Positions 49,754 through 59,165 of a stretch of DNA of 64,000 nucleotides are shown in pieces. The translations under genes were made by a program, and so were the position numbers. Each line of letters begins with the position of its first letter. Position 1 is the first letter of the stretch. The stretch is taken from the NCBI GenBank assembly GCA_944377405.1, contig CALWES010000001.1:1-64000 (forward strand). Reading direction: 5' to 3'. The stretch comes from an uncultured Lachnospiraceae bacterium. GTDB taxonomy: Bacteria; Bacillota; Clostridia; Lachnospirales; Lachnospiraceae. The notes under the pieces are model-generated. The model worked only from the letters and a program-made list of their open reading frames with translations. It did no database searches and was not told where the DNA came from.

Positions 49754-50542
49754 ATGAATTTTTATGTTATGACCCTGTTTCCGGAGATGATCATGCAGGG
49801 AGTCTCCACCAGCGTCACCGGGCGCGGGATGGCCAGGGGTGCCATCAGCGTGGAAGCGGTGAACATCAGGGACTATACAAATGAAAAGCATGGGCATGTG
49901 GATGATGCCCCTTATGGAGGCGGCGCCGGTATGGTAATGCAGGCGCAGCCTATTTGTGATTGTTACAGAGCGCTGGAAAAACGGATCCTGGAGGGACAGC
50001 AGGCAGAGGGGCGAGAGCAGAAAAAGCCCCGGGTCCTGTATATGACGCCCCAGGGCCGGGTCTTCGATCAGAAGCTCGCGGAGGAACTGGCGAAGGAAGA
50101 GGACCTGATCCTTCTTTGCGGGCACTACGAGGGAGTGGACGAACGGGCCCTGGAGATCCTGCAGACGGAAAACGTCTCCATCGGCGACTATGTTCTGACA
50201 GGCGGAGAGCTTCCTGCCATGGTCATGATCGACTGTATCTCCAGACTGGTGCCGGGGGTCCTGGGCAAGGAGGAGTCCGCAGACATTGAGACCTTCCATG
50301 ACAGCCTTCTGGAATATCCCCAGTATACAAGGCCCGAGATCTACGAAGGACGGAGAGTGCCGGAGATCCTCCTTTCCGGCCACCATGCCAATGTGGAAAA
50401 ATGGCGGAGAGAACAATCCATTGCAAGGACATTGGCCTTCCGGCCGGATCTTCTGCCGGAAGCCAACCTGAATAAAAAAGAACAGAAATACCTGGAAAGC
50501 CTGCTTGCAGAAGCAGAGGAACGAAAAAAGGAGTGTAATTAA
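49754..50542 (+). CDS. trmD: tRNA (guanine37-N1)-methyltransferase
   Basis: 262 residues, ten bases after rimM and without a visible Shine-Dalgarno. MTLFPEM, DDAPYGGGAGMVMQAQPI, LCGHYEGVDERAL, IGDYVLTGGELPAM (trefoil-knot SAM site). Methylates G37 of tRNAs. rplS usually follows directly; here a CNNM gene intervenes. Confidence 0.95.
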   Translation: MNFYVMTLFPEMIMQGVSTSVTGRGMARGAISVEAVNIRDYTNEKHGHVDDAPYGGGAGMVMQAQPICDCYRALEKRILEGQQAEGREQKKPRVLYMTPQGRVFDQKLAEELAKEEDLILLCGHYEGVDERALEILQTENVSIGDYVLTGGELPAMVMIDCISRLVPGVLGKEESADIETFHDSLLEYPQYTRPEIYEGRRVPEILLSGHHANVEKWRREQSIARTLAFRPDLLPEANLNKKEQKYLESLLAEAEERKKECN

Positions 50543-50547
50543 AAGAC

Positions 50548-51819
50548 ATGGACGGAGGAAGTGCCATACAGCTATTGGTCATTGTGATCTTACTCGGGCT
50601 CTCGGCTTTTTTCTCATCGGCGGAGACGGCCCTTATGGCCTGCAACAAGATCCGGATGAAGAATCTGGCGGAGGACGGCAATAAGAAGGCGGCAAAGGTC
50701 CTACAGGTAACGGAGAACCAGCCGAAGATGCTCAGCGCTATCCTGATCGGAAACAACCTGGTGAACCTGAGTGCGTCTGCCCTGGCAACGGTGTTTGCCA
50801 CAAACACCTTCGGAAGCGGCGCGGTAGGACTGTCCACCGGTATCCTGACCCTGCTGGTCCTGCTCTTCGGAGAGATCACCCCCAAGGGGATCGCCTCCCA
50901 GAAATCGGATGACATTGCTCTGGCCTATGCAGGCTATGTATATTTTCTCATGCAGATCCTGACGCCGGTGATCTACTGCATCAACCTGCTGTCCCAGGGA
51001 GTTCAGAGACTGCTTCGCATCGATTTGAGCAAGAAGCAGGACGCCATCACGGAGGAGGAGCTCCGGACCCTGGTGGATATGGGCCATGAAGAGGGCGTCA
51101 TCGAAACGGATGAAAAGAAGATGATCACAAATGTGTTCGACTTCGGAGATCAGGTGGCAAAGGACATCATGATCCCCAGGGTGGAGATGACCTGTGTGGA
51201 CGTGGAGACGGACTTCCAGGAAGTGCTGGAGATCTTCCGCAAGGAACGCTATACCCGTATGCCGGTTTATGAAGAGGATACGGATAACATCATCGGTATC
51301 CTGAACATCAAGGACGTGTTCCTGAAGGGACAGGAGAGGAACTTCTCCCTCCGGAGTCTGATGCGGCAGCCTCTGTTCACCTTTGAACTGAAAAAAGTCT
51401 CAAAGCTTCTCAATGAGATGAGAAAATCCTCCAGTAACGTGGCTATCGTACTGAATGAGTATGGTTCCTGTGTGGGTATGATCACCCTGGAGGACATGCT
51501 GGAGGAGATCGTGGGAGACATCCACGACGAGTACGACGAAGAGGAAGAGGAGGAGATCGGAAAGATCCGGATCTCAGACCATGAGTACCTGGTTGAGGGC
51601 TCCATGAAGCTGAACGATCTGAACGAGATCCTTGGAACGGAACTGGAATCCGAGGATTATGATTCCATCGGCGGATACCTGACGGGGCTTTTCGAGCACC
51701 TGCCCAACAAGGGGGAGGCTGTGATCGAAGGGGGCCTGAAGTTCGTGGTGGAAGCAGCCAACGATACCAGGGTAGAAAAAGTCCGTATCTTCAAGCTTGA
51801 CGAAGAAGGAAAAGTATGA
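50548..51819 (+). CDS. CNNM/CorC-type membrane protein (hemolysin-like)
   Basis: 423 residues: N-terminal DUF21/CNNM with three or four helices (LIVILLGLSAFFSSAETALMA, NNLVNLSASALATVF, LLVLLFGEITPKGIA), two CBS domains (about 205-330) and a C-terminal CorC_HlyC domain. Such proteins are tied to Mg2+ or other divalent-ion export and binding of adenine nucleotides. Located between trmD and rplS. Confidence 0.9.
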   Translation: MDGGSAIQLLVIVILLGLSAFFSSAETALMACNKIRMKNLAEDGNKKAAKVLQVTENQPKMLSAILIGNNLVNLSASALATVFATNTFGSGAVGLSTGILTLLVLLFGEITPKGIASQKSDDIALAYAGYVYFLMQILTPVIYCINLLSQGVQRLLRIDLSKKQDAITEEELRTLVDMGHEEGVIETDEKKMITNVFDFGDQVAKDIMIPRVEMTCVDVETDFQEVLEIFRKERYTRMPVYEEDTDNIIGILNIKDVFLKGQERNFSLRSLMRQPLFTFELKKVSKLLNEMRKSSSNVAIVLNEYGSCVGMITLEDMLEEIVGDIHDEYDEEEEEEIGKIRISDHEYLVEGSMKLNDLNEILGTELESEDYDSIGGYLTGLFEHLPNKGEAVIEGGLKFVVEAANDTRVEKVRIFKLDEEGKV

Positions 51820-51839
51820 TAACATACTTAAGTTGCAGT

Positions 51840-51939
51840 GGGACCGGAGTCCCTCTGTGACAGAAATCATTAAAAGTATGACGCTCCGCTGGCGCAAAAG
51901 GGTGTTAAGAACGTCGGATTATTTTAAGGAGGAACAGAC
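51840..51939 (+). promoter_or_regulatory. Possible L19 leader region
   Basis: The 120-bp gap before rplS contains GGGAC/GTCCC (51840-51844, 51849-51853) with the loop CGGA, and a second short CGC/GCG hairpin near 51881-51895, followed by AAGGAGG before the ATG. An L19 autoregulatory leader is known in Firmicutes; I cannot confirm the match. No convincing promoter was seen. Confidence 0.35.
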
Positions 51940-52290
51940 ATGCAGGAGATCATTGCAAAGATCGAGGAAGAGCAGCTGAGAAAGGAAGCTCTGGCTGACT
52001 TCAACGTAGGAGACACCATCAGAGTTCACAATCTGATCCGCGAGGGAAACCGTGAGCGTATCCAGATCTATGAGGGAACCGTTATCCAGAGACAGGGTCA
52101 CGGCGCCCGTGAGACCTTCACCGTAAGAAAGCTTTCCAACGGTGTAGGAGTTGAGAAGACCTGGCCCATCCACAGCCCCTTCGTTGCCAAGATCGAGGTT
52201 GTTAGAAGAGGTAAGGTAAGACGTGCAAAGCTTTTCTATCTGAGAGACAGAATCGGCAAGGCTGCAAAGGTAAAAGAGCTGATCAAATAA
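51940..52290 (+). CDS. rplS: 50S ribosomal protein L19
   Basis: 116 residues; [41 protein letters not shown] and [25 protein letters not shown]. Followed by a terminator. Confidence 0.96.
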   Translation: MQEIIAKIEEEQLRKEALADFNVGDTIRVHNLIREGNRERIQIYEGTVIQRQGHGARETFTVRKLSNGVGVEKTWPIHSPFVAKIEVVRRGKVRRAKLFYLRDRIGKAAKVKELIK

Positions 52291-52306
52291 TTGAAAAGAA
52301 CCGAAT

Positions 52307-52341
52307 GCCGTACGGTCTCCGGACTGTACGGCTCTTTCTTT
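52307..52341 (+). terminator. rplS terminator
   Basis: GCCGTACGGTC (52307-52317) pairs with GACTGTACGGC (52322-52332, one G-U) around TCCG, followed by TCTTTCTTT. Confidence 0.9.
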
Positions 52342-52370
52342 ATCCAGAAATAAGATGTGGGGAACGGACT

Positions 52371-53261
52371 ATGATGAAACGACTGTTGCTGATCTGTAAT
52401 CCGAAGGCCGGAAGGGGCATGTCTCCGGAAAGGCTGATGGAGATCCTGCGCTTTTACGGAGAAGAGGGCTTTCTTCCGGCTGTTTATTTTACGCACCCGG
52501 AGGAGGACTTCCGGGAGCTTCTTGCCTCGGTCTCCCAGGATACGAGACTTGTGCTGAGCGGCGGAGACGGTATGATCAACCTGCTCCTGAACGCCATGCA
52601 CCGGGAAAAGAAGCTGATGCCCTTCGGATATATCCCCGCAGGGACCACGAATGATTTTTCCAGGAGCATCGGGATCCCCCAGGACCTGCAGGACCGGCTT
52701 GTCAACAGCATCGTTCCGGAGGTGCAGAGCCTGGATGCGGGGGTATTGTGCGGCAGATATTTTGCCTACGTGGCAGGCTTTGGCATCTTTACAGATGTCT
52801 CCTATAAGACACCTCAGCGTTCGAAGAATGCCTTTGGCTATCTGGCCTATGTGGTGGAGGGGCTCCGTTCCCTGTCCGAGCTTCGCTCCCAGAAGCTTAC
52901 GGTACAGGCGGATGAGGAGACCATTACCGGAGATTTTATCCTGGGAATGGTGACGAACTCCATGTCCGTGGCGGGAATGAAGTCCCTGGTACAGGAGGAG
53001 ACGAAGCTGGACGACGGGAAGCTGGAGCTTCTGCTGATCCGGAGGCCCAAGCATCTTTCGGACCTCAGGGGGATGGCGGAATCCGCCATGTCCATGAAGA
53101 TCCTGGATTCCCCCCTTATCGAGTACCGGCAGGGAAGCCATTTTTCCTTTGAAGGGGAAAGCCTTGCCTGGACCCTGGACGGGGAATACGGGGGAAGCTT
53201 TGTACGGTCGGAGATACAGGTGGAGAAGGGCGGCCTTCTGATCCACTCCGCTTTGCAATAA
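52371..53261 (+). CDS. Diacylglycerol/lipid kinase family protein
   Basis: ATG at 52371; the longer frame crosses the rplS terminator. 296 residues with the NAD/lipid-kinase fold: LLICNPKAGRG (phosphate loop), VLSGGDGMINLLLNAM, PAGTTNDFSRSIG. The C-terminal beta domain follows. Probably phosphorylates diacylglycerol back to phosphatidic acid (DgkB-like). Inserted between rplS and lepB. Confidence 0.88.
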   Translation: MMKRLLLICNPKAGRGMSPERLMEILRFYGEEGFLPAVYFTHPEEDFRELLASVSQDTRLVLSGGDGMINLLLNAMHREKKLMPFGYIPAGTTNDFSRSIGIPQDLQDRLVNSIVPEVQSLDAGVLCGRYFAYVAGFGIFTDVSYKTPQRSKNAFGYLAYVVEGLRSLSELRSQKLTVQADEETITGDFILGMVTNSMSVAGMKSLVQEETKLDDGKLELLLIRRPKHLSDLRGMAESAMSMKILDSPLIEYRQGSHFSFEGESLAWTLDGEYGGSFVRSEIQVEKGGLLIHSALQ

Positions 53262-53280
53262 ACTGAAAATATGTTAAAAT
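53253..53280 (+). promoter_or_regulatory. lepB promoter with -10 seven bases from the ATG
   Basis: TTGCAA (53253-53258), 16 bp, TAAAAT (53275-53280), then ACTCGAC and the ATG at 53288. There is no room for a Shine-Dalgarno. Confidence 0.65.
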
Positions 53281-53287
53281 ACTCGAC

Positions 53288-53833
53288 ATGGGATTATATA
53301 CATACGAAGACAATTCAATCTTAAGATCCGTGGTCCACTGGATCTGCGACCTTATCGTGGTGGTGGCCTTTGCCTGGTTTCTGGTATACGGATTCCTGAA
53401 TCAGACCATCATCAGCGGACACAGCATGTCCCCCACTCTGGAGGCGGAGGATATGTGTCTGGTGAACCGGCTTGCCTATGACGTGGGGGACCCGAAGCGC
53501 TACGACATCGTGGTGTTTGAACGGGAGGATACGAAGCAGACCAATGTGAAACGGGTCATAGGACTTCCCGGGGATACGATCCAGATCGTGGCGGGATCCG
53601 TTTACGTCAATAACCGGAAGCTGAACGACCCAAGGATCGGAAACGTATCCCTTCCCGGGATCGCGGAAAATCCGGTGGAGCTCTCCGAGGGAGAATACTT
53701 CCTTCTGGGGGACAATGCGGACTCCTCGGAGGACAGCCGCTTCTCCAATGTGGGAAATGTCCGGCGGGAGGCCATACGGGGCAAGGTATGGTTCCGGCTG
53801 AAACCTTTTAGAAATATAGGACTGATCAGATAA
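53288..53833 (+). CDS. lepB: Signal peptidase I
   Basis: 181 residues. One N-terminal membrane helix (about 17-36), catalytic Ser46 in SGHSMSPTLE, catalytic Lys88 in VKRVIGLPGD, and GDNADSSEDSR box E. Cleaves signal peptides outside the membrane. Its stop overlaps the rbgA ATG. Confidence 0.95.
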   Translation: MGLYTYEDNSILRSVVHWICDLIVVVAFAWFLVYGFLNQTIISGHSMSPTLEAEDMCLVNRLAYDVGDPKRYDIVVFEREDTKQTNVKRVIGLPGDTIQIVAGSVYVNNRKLNDPRIGNVSLPGIAENPVELSEGEYFLLGDNADSSEDSRFSNVGNVRREAIRGKVWFRLKPFRNIGLIR

Positions 53834-54729
53834 TGAACATACAGTGGTATCCCGGTCATATGACCCGGGCAAAACGAAATATGCAGAACGACGTGAAGCT
53901 GGTGGATCTGGTGATCGAGCTTCTGGATGCCAGAGCTCCCCTTTCCACGGAAAACCCGGACATCCGCCGGCTCACGGAAGGGAAAAAGAGGCTTGTGCTG
54001 CTGAACAAGTCCGATCTGGCTGACGACAGGGCTACGGGACTCTGGATCAACTATTTCAGAGACCAGAACTGCGAGGTGGTGGCCCTGGATTCCAGAAAGC
54101 GGGACGGCATCGGCCTTGTGCGCCAGGCAGCGGCCCGGCTTTCTGCGGAAAAATGGGAACGGGACCGGAAAAAGGGGCTGACCCAGAGGAGACCCGTAAA
54201 GGCCATGATCTGCGGTATCCCCAATGTGGGAAAATCCACCTTTATCAATTCCCTCCTGGGAAAGGCCTCCGCAAAGACAGGGGACAAGCCGGGTGTCACA
54301 AGGGGAAATCAGTGGATCACCGTAAACAACGAATTTATCCTTCTGGATACACCGGGGGTCCTGTGGCCAAAATTCGACGATGAGACCGTAGGCATCCATC
54401 TGGCCCTGATCGGAGCCATCAACGATGAGATCGTAAACCGGGAAGAACTGGCCATGCGGCTCATAGGAGAGCTTCGGATACATTATCCGAGCCTGCTGCC
54501 GGAGCGCTACGGTATCATGGAGGAGGAGCTCAAGGAGCGGCTTTCGGAACGGGGAGACATGGATGTGATCGGGCTGGATCACGAATCCCTCTGCTATCTG
54601 GAGCTGATCGCGGAAAAACGGAAATGTATCCGCAAGGGCGGCCTTCCGGATTATGAGAGGGCTGCAAGGCTTCTGATCGACGACCTTCGCAGCGGACGGC
54701 TGGGAAGGATCTCCCTGGAGAGGCCATAA
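53833..54729 (+). CDS. rbgA: Ribosome biogenesis GTPase RbgA (YlqF)
   Basis: 298 residues, circularly permuted G motifs: NKSDL first (near 57), then [12 protein letters not shown] (near 131), [23 protein letters not shown] at the start is typical. Needed for late 50S assembly. Confidence 0.95.
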   Translation: MNIQWYPGHMTRAKRNMQNDVKLVDLVIELLDARAPLSTENPDIRRLTEGKKRLVLLNKSDLADDRATGLWINYFRDQNCEVVALDSRKRDGIGLVRQAAARLSAEKWERDRKKGLTQRRPVKAMICGIPNVGKSTFINSLLGKASAKTGDKPGVTRGNQWITVNNEFILLDTPGVLWPKFDDETVGIHLALIGAINDEIVNREELAMRLIGELRIHYPSLLPERYGIMEEELKERLSERGDMDVIGLDHESLCYLELIAEKRKCIRKGGLPDYERAARLLIDDLRSGRLGRISLERP

Positions 54730-54731
54730 GC

Positions 54732-55445
54732 ATGAAGAAGCTCAGTGAAGAAAAACTCCTTCAGGAACGGGAACGGCTTTCTGCCATGAGAAAGCACGAG
54801 GAAGCTCTGCTCCGTCAGGGCTACGGATATGTCATAGGCGTGGATGAAGCAGGAAGGGGGCCTCTCTGCGGCCCCGTGGCTGCCGCCGCCTGTATCCTGC
54901 CGCCGGACTGTGAGATCCTGTTTCTGAACGATTCCAAAAAGCTCTCTGAAAAAAAGAGAGAGCTGCTTTTTGATGAGATCAGGGAAAAGGCCCTGGCCTA
55001 TGGTATAGGACTGGCAGAGCCCGCCCGGATCGATGAGATCAACATCCTGAACGCCACCTTTGAAGCCATGAGGTCCGCCGTGGACCAGTGCCGGCAGATG
55101 CTTACAGAAAAGCTGCAGGAAACGGGCATTCCGGAAGAAACTCCGGATCCCTCCCCCATAGTGCTGGTGGACGGAAACAAGGTGATCCCGGGACTTTCCC
55201 TGCCGGAGGAAAGCATCATAAAGGGGGACGCCAGTTCCCTGTCCATTGCAGCCGCCTCCATCCTGGCAAAGGTTACCAGGGACAGGATGATGTATGAGTA
55301 TGACAGGCTCTATCCGGGATACGGCTTTGGAAAGAACAAAGGCTATGGCACGAAGGAGCACATGGAGGCTATCAGACGCCTGGGAAAGACACCGATCCAC
55401 AGGGTGAGCTTTTTGAAAAACATCCTTCCGGAGGAAGAGGCTTGA
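54732..55445 (+). CDS. rnhB: Ribonuclease HII
   Basis: 237 residues with [14 protein letters not shown] near residue 36, [12 protein letters not shown] and [15 protein letters not shown]. An additional N-terminal helix of about 30 residues precedes the core. Removes ribonucleotides from DNA. Overlaps the next start (TTGA). Confidence 0.95.
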   Translation: MKKLSEEKLLQERERLSAMRKHEEALLRQGYGYVIGVDEAGRGPLCGPVAAAACILPPDCEILFLNDSKKLSEKKRELLFDEIREKALAYGIGLAEPARIDEINILNATFEAMRSAVDQCRQMLTEKLQETGIPEETPDPSPIVLVDGNKVIPGLSLPEESIIKGDASSLSIAAASILAKVTRDRMMYEYDRLYPGYGFGKNKGYGTKEHMEAIRRLGKTPIHRVSFLKNILPEEEA

Positions 55446-55798
55446 GGGAGAGCAGCAGCAGAAAGGGAAGACGGTACGAGGGGATCGCAGCGGATTTCCT
55501 GAGGGGGCAGGGCTATGAGATCCTGCACCGGAATTACCGCTGCCCATCCGGGGAGATCGACCTTGTGGCAAGGGAGGGAGATGCCCTTTGCTTTATCGAG
55601 GTCAAATACCGGAGCTCCGAGGCCTTCGGTATGCCGGGAGAAGCGGTGGACAGAAAAAAACAGCAGCGGATCCGCAGAGCCTCCATAAGCTATCTGCAGG
55701 AGGCGGAGGAAGGCGGCAAGGAGCTGCGTTACGACGTGGTGGAGATCCTGGGGAACAGGATCAGAGTGATCAGAAATGCATTTGGATTTTCAGTTTAA
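55442..55798 (+). CDS. yraN: YraN family (UPF0102) putative nuclease
   Basis: 118 residues with a TTG start in overlap with rnh[49 protein letters not shown], an Asp/Glu-x-Lys nuclease core. Role unsettled in the family. Overlaps pgeF by 23 bp. Confidence 0.92.
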   Translation: MRESSSRKGRRYEGIAADFLRGQGYEILHRNYRCPSGEIDLVAREGDALCFIEVKYRSSEAFGMPGEAVDRKKQQRIRRASISYLQEAEEGGKELRYDVVEILGNRIRVIRNAFGFSV

Positions 55799-56660
55799 AA
55801 ATCAGGATAAGGTATGGAACATCCATGAGGAGGGGACTCCCTATCTGAGTTTCCGGGCCCTGGATGAGACAGGGATCTTCCCAAATGCTTTTTCCACAAG
55901 GCTTGGAGGCGTCTCGGAGGGTTACCTTTCCAGCATGAATCTTACCTTCCAGAAGGAAGAGGAAGAACCGGAGCACGTGCTGGAAAATTACAGGCGCATC
56001 AGCGAGGCGGCGGGCTTTTCCCTGGAGAAGATGGTCCTTTCCCATCAGACCCATACCACGAATGTGCGGGAGGCCACGGAGGCGGATTTTGGAAAAGGGA
56101 TCCTGAGGCCCCGGGATTACGAATCCGTGGACGGCCTTGTGACCAATGTTCCCGGCCTCACCCTGGTGACCTTTTATGCGGACTGCGTCCCTCTTTATTT
56201 TGCAGATCCGGAGAAACGGGCCATAGGCCTGAGCCACAGCGGCTGGAGGGGCACCGTGGGAGGAATGGGGGCTGTTACCCTGAAAAAGCTCCGGGAGCTT
56301 TACGGCAGCGATCCGGAACGGGTGATCTGCTGCATCGGCCCAAGCATCTGCAGGGACTGCTTTGAGGTGGGACCTGAGGTGGCGGAGGCCTTCCGGGAGG
56401 TCTTCCCGGAGGAGCATCACCGGGAGCTGATCTACGGACCGTACCAGAGCCGGACAGGGGAGGAAAAGTACCGCATCGACCTCTGGAGGGCCAATGAGCT
56501 GGTGCTGCTTTCGGCAGGTGTCAGAAAGGAACACATCCATGTGACCAATATCTGCACCCGCTGTAATCCGGAGCTCCTCTGGTCCCACAGACTGCTGGGG
56601 ACCCGACGGGGCAATCTGGCTGCTTTTTTATCCATCAAAGATGAGAACAGGAGAATATAA
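55776..56660 (+). CDS. pgeF: Multicopper-like purine nucleoside phosphorylase/peptidoglycan editing factor (PgeF/YlmD)
   Basis: 294 residues starting inside yraN. Family residues: SHQTHTTNV, FYADCVPLYF, SHSGWRGTVGGM and CIGPSICRDCFEVG with the His/Cys/His zinc site. The family has purine phosphorylase activity and edits peptidoglycan precursors. Confidence 0.9.
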   Translation: MHLDFQFKNQDKVWNIHEEGTPYLSFRALDETGIFPNAFSTRLGGVSEGYLSSMNLTFQKEEEEPEHVLENYRRISEAAGFSLEKMVLSHQTHTTNVREATEADFGKGILRPRDYESVDGLVTNVPGLTLVTFYADCVPLYFADPEKRAIGLSHSGWRGTVGGMGAVTLKKLRELYGSDPERVICCIGPSICRDCFEVGPEVAEAFREVFPEEHHRELIYGPYQSRTGEEKYRIDLWRANELVLLSAGVRKEHIHVTNICTRCNPELLWSHRLLGTRRGNLAAFLSIKDENRRI

Positions 56661-56662
56661 AA

Positions 56663-57775
56663 ATGGCTGAGAACAAGAAACACATCATATTGACGGGAGA
56701 CCGTCCCACGGGAAAGCTGCATATCGGACATTATGTAGGTTCCCTGAAAAGAAGAGTGGCTCTGCAGGAGAGCGGCGATTTTGATGAGATCTATATCCTG
56801 ATCGCAGATGCCCAGGCTCTTACGGACAATGCGGACAATCCCGAGAAGATCCGGGAGAACATCATTGAGGTGGCCCTGGATTATCTGAGCTGCGGTATCG
56901 ATCCGGAAAAGACCACCATCTGCATCCAGTCGGAGCTTCCGGCCCTTCCGGAACTCAGCTTTTACTATATGAATCTGGTGACAACGGCCCGCCTTGAGCG
57001 GAACCCTACGGTAAAGACGGAGATCCGCATGAGGGGCTTTGATGACGGCGGAGCCGGCATCCCGGTGGGCTTTTACACCTACCCCATCTCCCAGGCAGCG
57101 GACATCACCGCCTTCAAGGCAGACTGCGTTCCTGTGGGCGACGACCAGCTTCCCATGCTGGAGCAGTGCAAGGAGATCGTCCACAAGTTCAACAGCGTAT
57201 ACGGCGAGACCCTGGTGGATCCGAAGGTCATGCTGAACGATAACGAGACCTGCAGAAGGCTTCCCGGCACGGACGGCAAGGCAAAGATGAGCAAGTCCCT
57301 TGGAAACTGCATCTATCTTTCCGATCCCAAGGAGGAGGTCCACAAAAAGATCATGTCCATGTACACGGACCCCAACCATATCAATATCACGGATCCGGGA
57401 CAGGTGGAGGGAAATGCGGTATTCACCTATCTGACGGCCTTTGCCAATGACGGACATTTTGAAAAGTATCTTCCGGAATATAAGAATCTGGAGGAGATGA
57501 AGGAGCACTACAGAAGAGGCGGCCTTGGAGACGTGAAGTGCAAGAAGTTCCTGGAGAAGGTGCTCAATGAGGAGCTGGAGCCCATCCGTGAGAGAAGAGC
57601 CAGATGGGAGGCGGATATCCCGGCGGTCTATGAGATCCTGAAGAAGGGTACGGAACGGGCAAGGCTGACCACGGATGTCACTCTGCGGGAGGTAAAAGCT
57701 GCCATGAAGATCAACTATTTCGAGGACAGCGCCCTCATCGAGGACTGGAGCAGGAAGCTCTCCCAAAAGGCATAA
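56663..57775 (+). CDS. trpS: Tryptophan--tRNA ligase
   Basis: 370 residues. Class I motifs: TGDRPTGKLHIGHYVGSL (HIGH) and KAKMSKSLGN (KMSKS near residue 208), GDDQLPMLEQCKEI. Belongs to the longer TrpRS group found in many Firmicutes. Confidence 0.94.
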   Translation: MAENKKHIILTGDRPTGKLHIGHYVGSLKRRVALQESGDFDEIYILIADAQALTDNADNPEKIRENIIEVALDYLSCGIDPEKTTICIQSELPALPELSFYYMNLVTTARLERNPTVKTEIRMRGFDDGGAGIPVGFYTYPISQAADITAFKADCVPVGDDQLPMLEQCKEIVHKFNSVYGETLVDPKVMLNDNETCRRLPGTDGKAKMSKSLGNCIYLSDPKEEVHKKIMSMYTDPNHINITDPGQVEGNAVFTYLTAFANDGHFEKYLPEYKNLEEMKEHYRRGGLGDVKCKKFLEKVLNEELEPIRERRARWEADIPAVYEILKKGTERARLTTDVTLREVKAAMKINYFEDSALIEDWSRKLSQKA

Positions 57776-57780
57776 GACAG

Positions 57781-58332
57781 ATGGCAACATGGAAGGGACA
57801 CGGCTTAAGGGGATCCATGCTGGAGGAGATCCTGAACCGGACCAATGAGGCCTACCGGCTGAACGGCCTTGGACTGATCCAGAAGATCCCCACCCCCATA
57901 ACCCCGGTGGACATGAACCGGCAGCGGCAGATCACCCTGGCCTACTTTGAGAAAAAGAGTACCGTGGACTATATCGGCACCGTACAGGGGATCCCGGTTT
58001 GCTTTGACGCCAAGGAATGCGCCGTAAGCACCTTTCCCCTGCAGAATATCCATGAGCATCAGATCCGCTTCATGCGGGAGTTCGAGGCCCAGCAGGGGAT
58101 CGCCTTTATTATCCTGTACTATACGGCAAAGGACGAGATGTATTACATTCCCTTCCGGGAGGTGGACAGGATCTGGAGGCGGATGGAGGCCGGAGGCAGG
58201 AAGTCCTTCACCTATGAGGAGATCACAAAGGACTATCCCATCCGCAGAAAGGGAGAGTACCTGTGCCACTACCTGGAGCCCCTGGCAAGGGACCTTTCAG
58301 AAAGGCAGGGTACTTCCGGAAAAACTACTTGA
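57781..58332 (+). CDS. recU: Holliday junction resolvase RecU
   Basis: 183 residues. GSMLEEILNRTNEAYR, VCFDAKECA (metal-binding Asp and Glu-Lys), IIYYTAKDEM-like core. Resolves recombination junctions. Ends near the rplU promoter. Confidence 0.9.
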   Translation: MATWKGHGLRGSMLEEILNRTNEAYRLNGLGLIQKIPTPITPVDMNRQRQITLAYFEKKSTVDYIGTVQGIPVCFDAKECAVSTFPLQNIHEHQIRFMREFEAQQGIAFIILYYTAKDEMYYIPFREVDRIWRRMEAGGRKSFTYEEITKDYPIRRKGEYLCHYLEPLARDLSERQGTSGKTT

Positions 58333-58357
58333 CAGGGGAAGCGTGTTTTGCTAATAT
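58329..58357 (+). promoter_or_regulatory. rplU promoter
   Basis: TTGACA (58329-58334), 17 bp, TAATAT (58352-58357). It overlaps the end of recU; transcription begins about 80 nt before rplU. Confidence 0.8.
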
Positions 58358-58359
58358 AC

Positions 58360-58440
58360 TAAGGTATGCCGCATAACGAGGTATAAGTGCGTCCATGGAC
58401 GCCACCGAAATTAGCGAGTAATGATGAAGGAGGTACCTAT
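58360..58440 (+). ncRNA. Probable L21 leader
   Basis: Structured untranslated leader of rplU. GCGTCCATGGACGC (58389-58402) is a perfect palindrome forming a hairpin, followed by an AAGGAGG site. L21 leaders of this length are known in Firmicutes and thought to bind the ribosomal protein. Confidence 0.5.
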
Positions 58441-58749
58441 ATGTACGCTATTATTGCAACGGGCGGAAAGCAGTACAAGGTAGCCGTGGGAGATGTCATT
58501 AAGGTTGAGAAGCTGGGAGCTGAGGAAGGCTCACAGGTAACCTTCGACAAGGTGCTCCTGATCGGTGAGGACGGAGTAACTGTTGGAAATCCTTATCTTG
58601 AGGGCGCATCTGTAAAGGCAACCGTAACCAAGAACGGTAAGGCCAGAAAGGTGATCGTTTACAAGTACAAGAGGAAGACCGGTTATCACAAGAAGAACGG
58701 TCACAGACAGCTTTTCACCGAAGTTAAGATCGACGAGATTTGCAAGTAA
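58441..58749 (+). CDS. rplU: 50S ribosomal protein L21
   Basis: 102 residues; [23 protein letters not shown] and [14 protein letters not shown]. The longer frame upstream covers the leader hairpin. rpmA follows after 55 bp without a Prp gene between. Confidence 0.96.
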   Translation: MYAIIATGGKQYKVAVGDVIKVEKLGAEEGSQVTFDKVLLIGEDGVTVGNPYLEGASVKATVTKNGKARKVIVYKYKRKTGYHKKNGHRQLFTEVKIDEICK

Positions 58750-58804
58750 GATTTTGCCGCTTTTGAAGCGGAGGTCATTCCAGAGCACAAGGGAGGTGTT
58801 ATAA

Positions 58805-59074
58805 ATGGCTCATAAAAAAGGTATGGGTTCTACAAAGAACGGTAGAGACAGTAATTCCCAGCGTCTTGGAGCAAAGCGTTCAGACGGACAGTTCGTACTG
58901 GCTGGCAACATCCTGTACAGACAGCGCGGCACTCATATCCATCCGGGCGTTAACGTAGGCATCGGCAAGGACGATACCCTGTTCGCTAAGGTAGACGGAA
59001 TTGTAAGATACGAGAGAAAGGGCAGAGACCGCAAGCAGGTTTCTGTATACCCGGAGACCGCAGCAGCTGATTGA
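58805..59074 (+). CDS. rpmA: 50S ribosomal protein L27, without N-terminal extension
   Basis: 89 residues starting directly with [16 protein letters not shown]. Most Firmicute L27 proteins start with an extension ending in FFA that the protease Prp removes; here an in-frame TAA is directly before the ATG and no Prp gene lies between rplU and rpmA. GGGAGG precedes the ATG. Confidence 0.96.
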   Translation: MAHKKGMGSTKNGRDSNSQRLGAKRSDGQFVLAGNILYRQRGTHIHPGVNVGIGKDDTLFAKVDGIVRYERKGRDRKQVSVYPETAAAD

Positions 59075-59109
59075 TCTTCTGCGGAATAATATTGCTTTTT
59101 TGAGATTTG

Positions 59110-59146
59110 GGACTGTGTTATATCGGATATATGCACAGTCCTGATT
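59110..59146 (+). terminator. Hairpin between rpmA and obgE
   Basis: GGACTGTG (59110-59117) pairs with CACAGTCC (59134-59141), with ATAT pairs inside, followed by TGATTTTT. Likely an intrinsic or partial terminator. Confidence 0.75.
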
Positions 59147-59165
59147 TTTATATCGAGGTAAAAAT

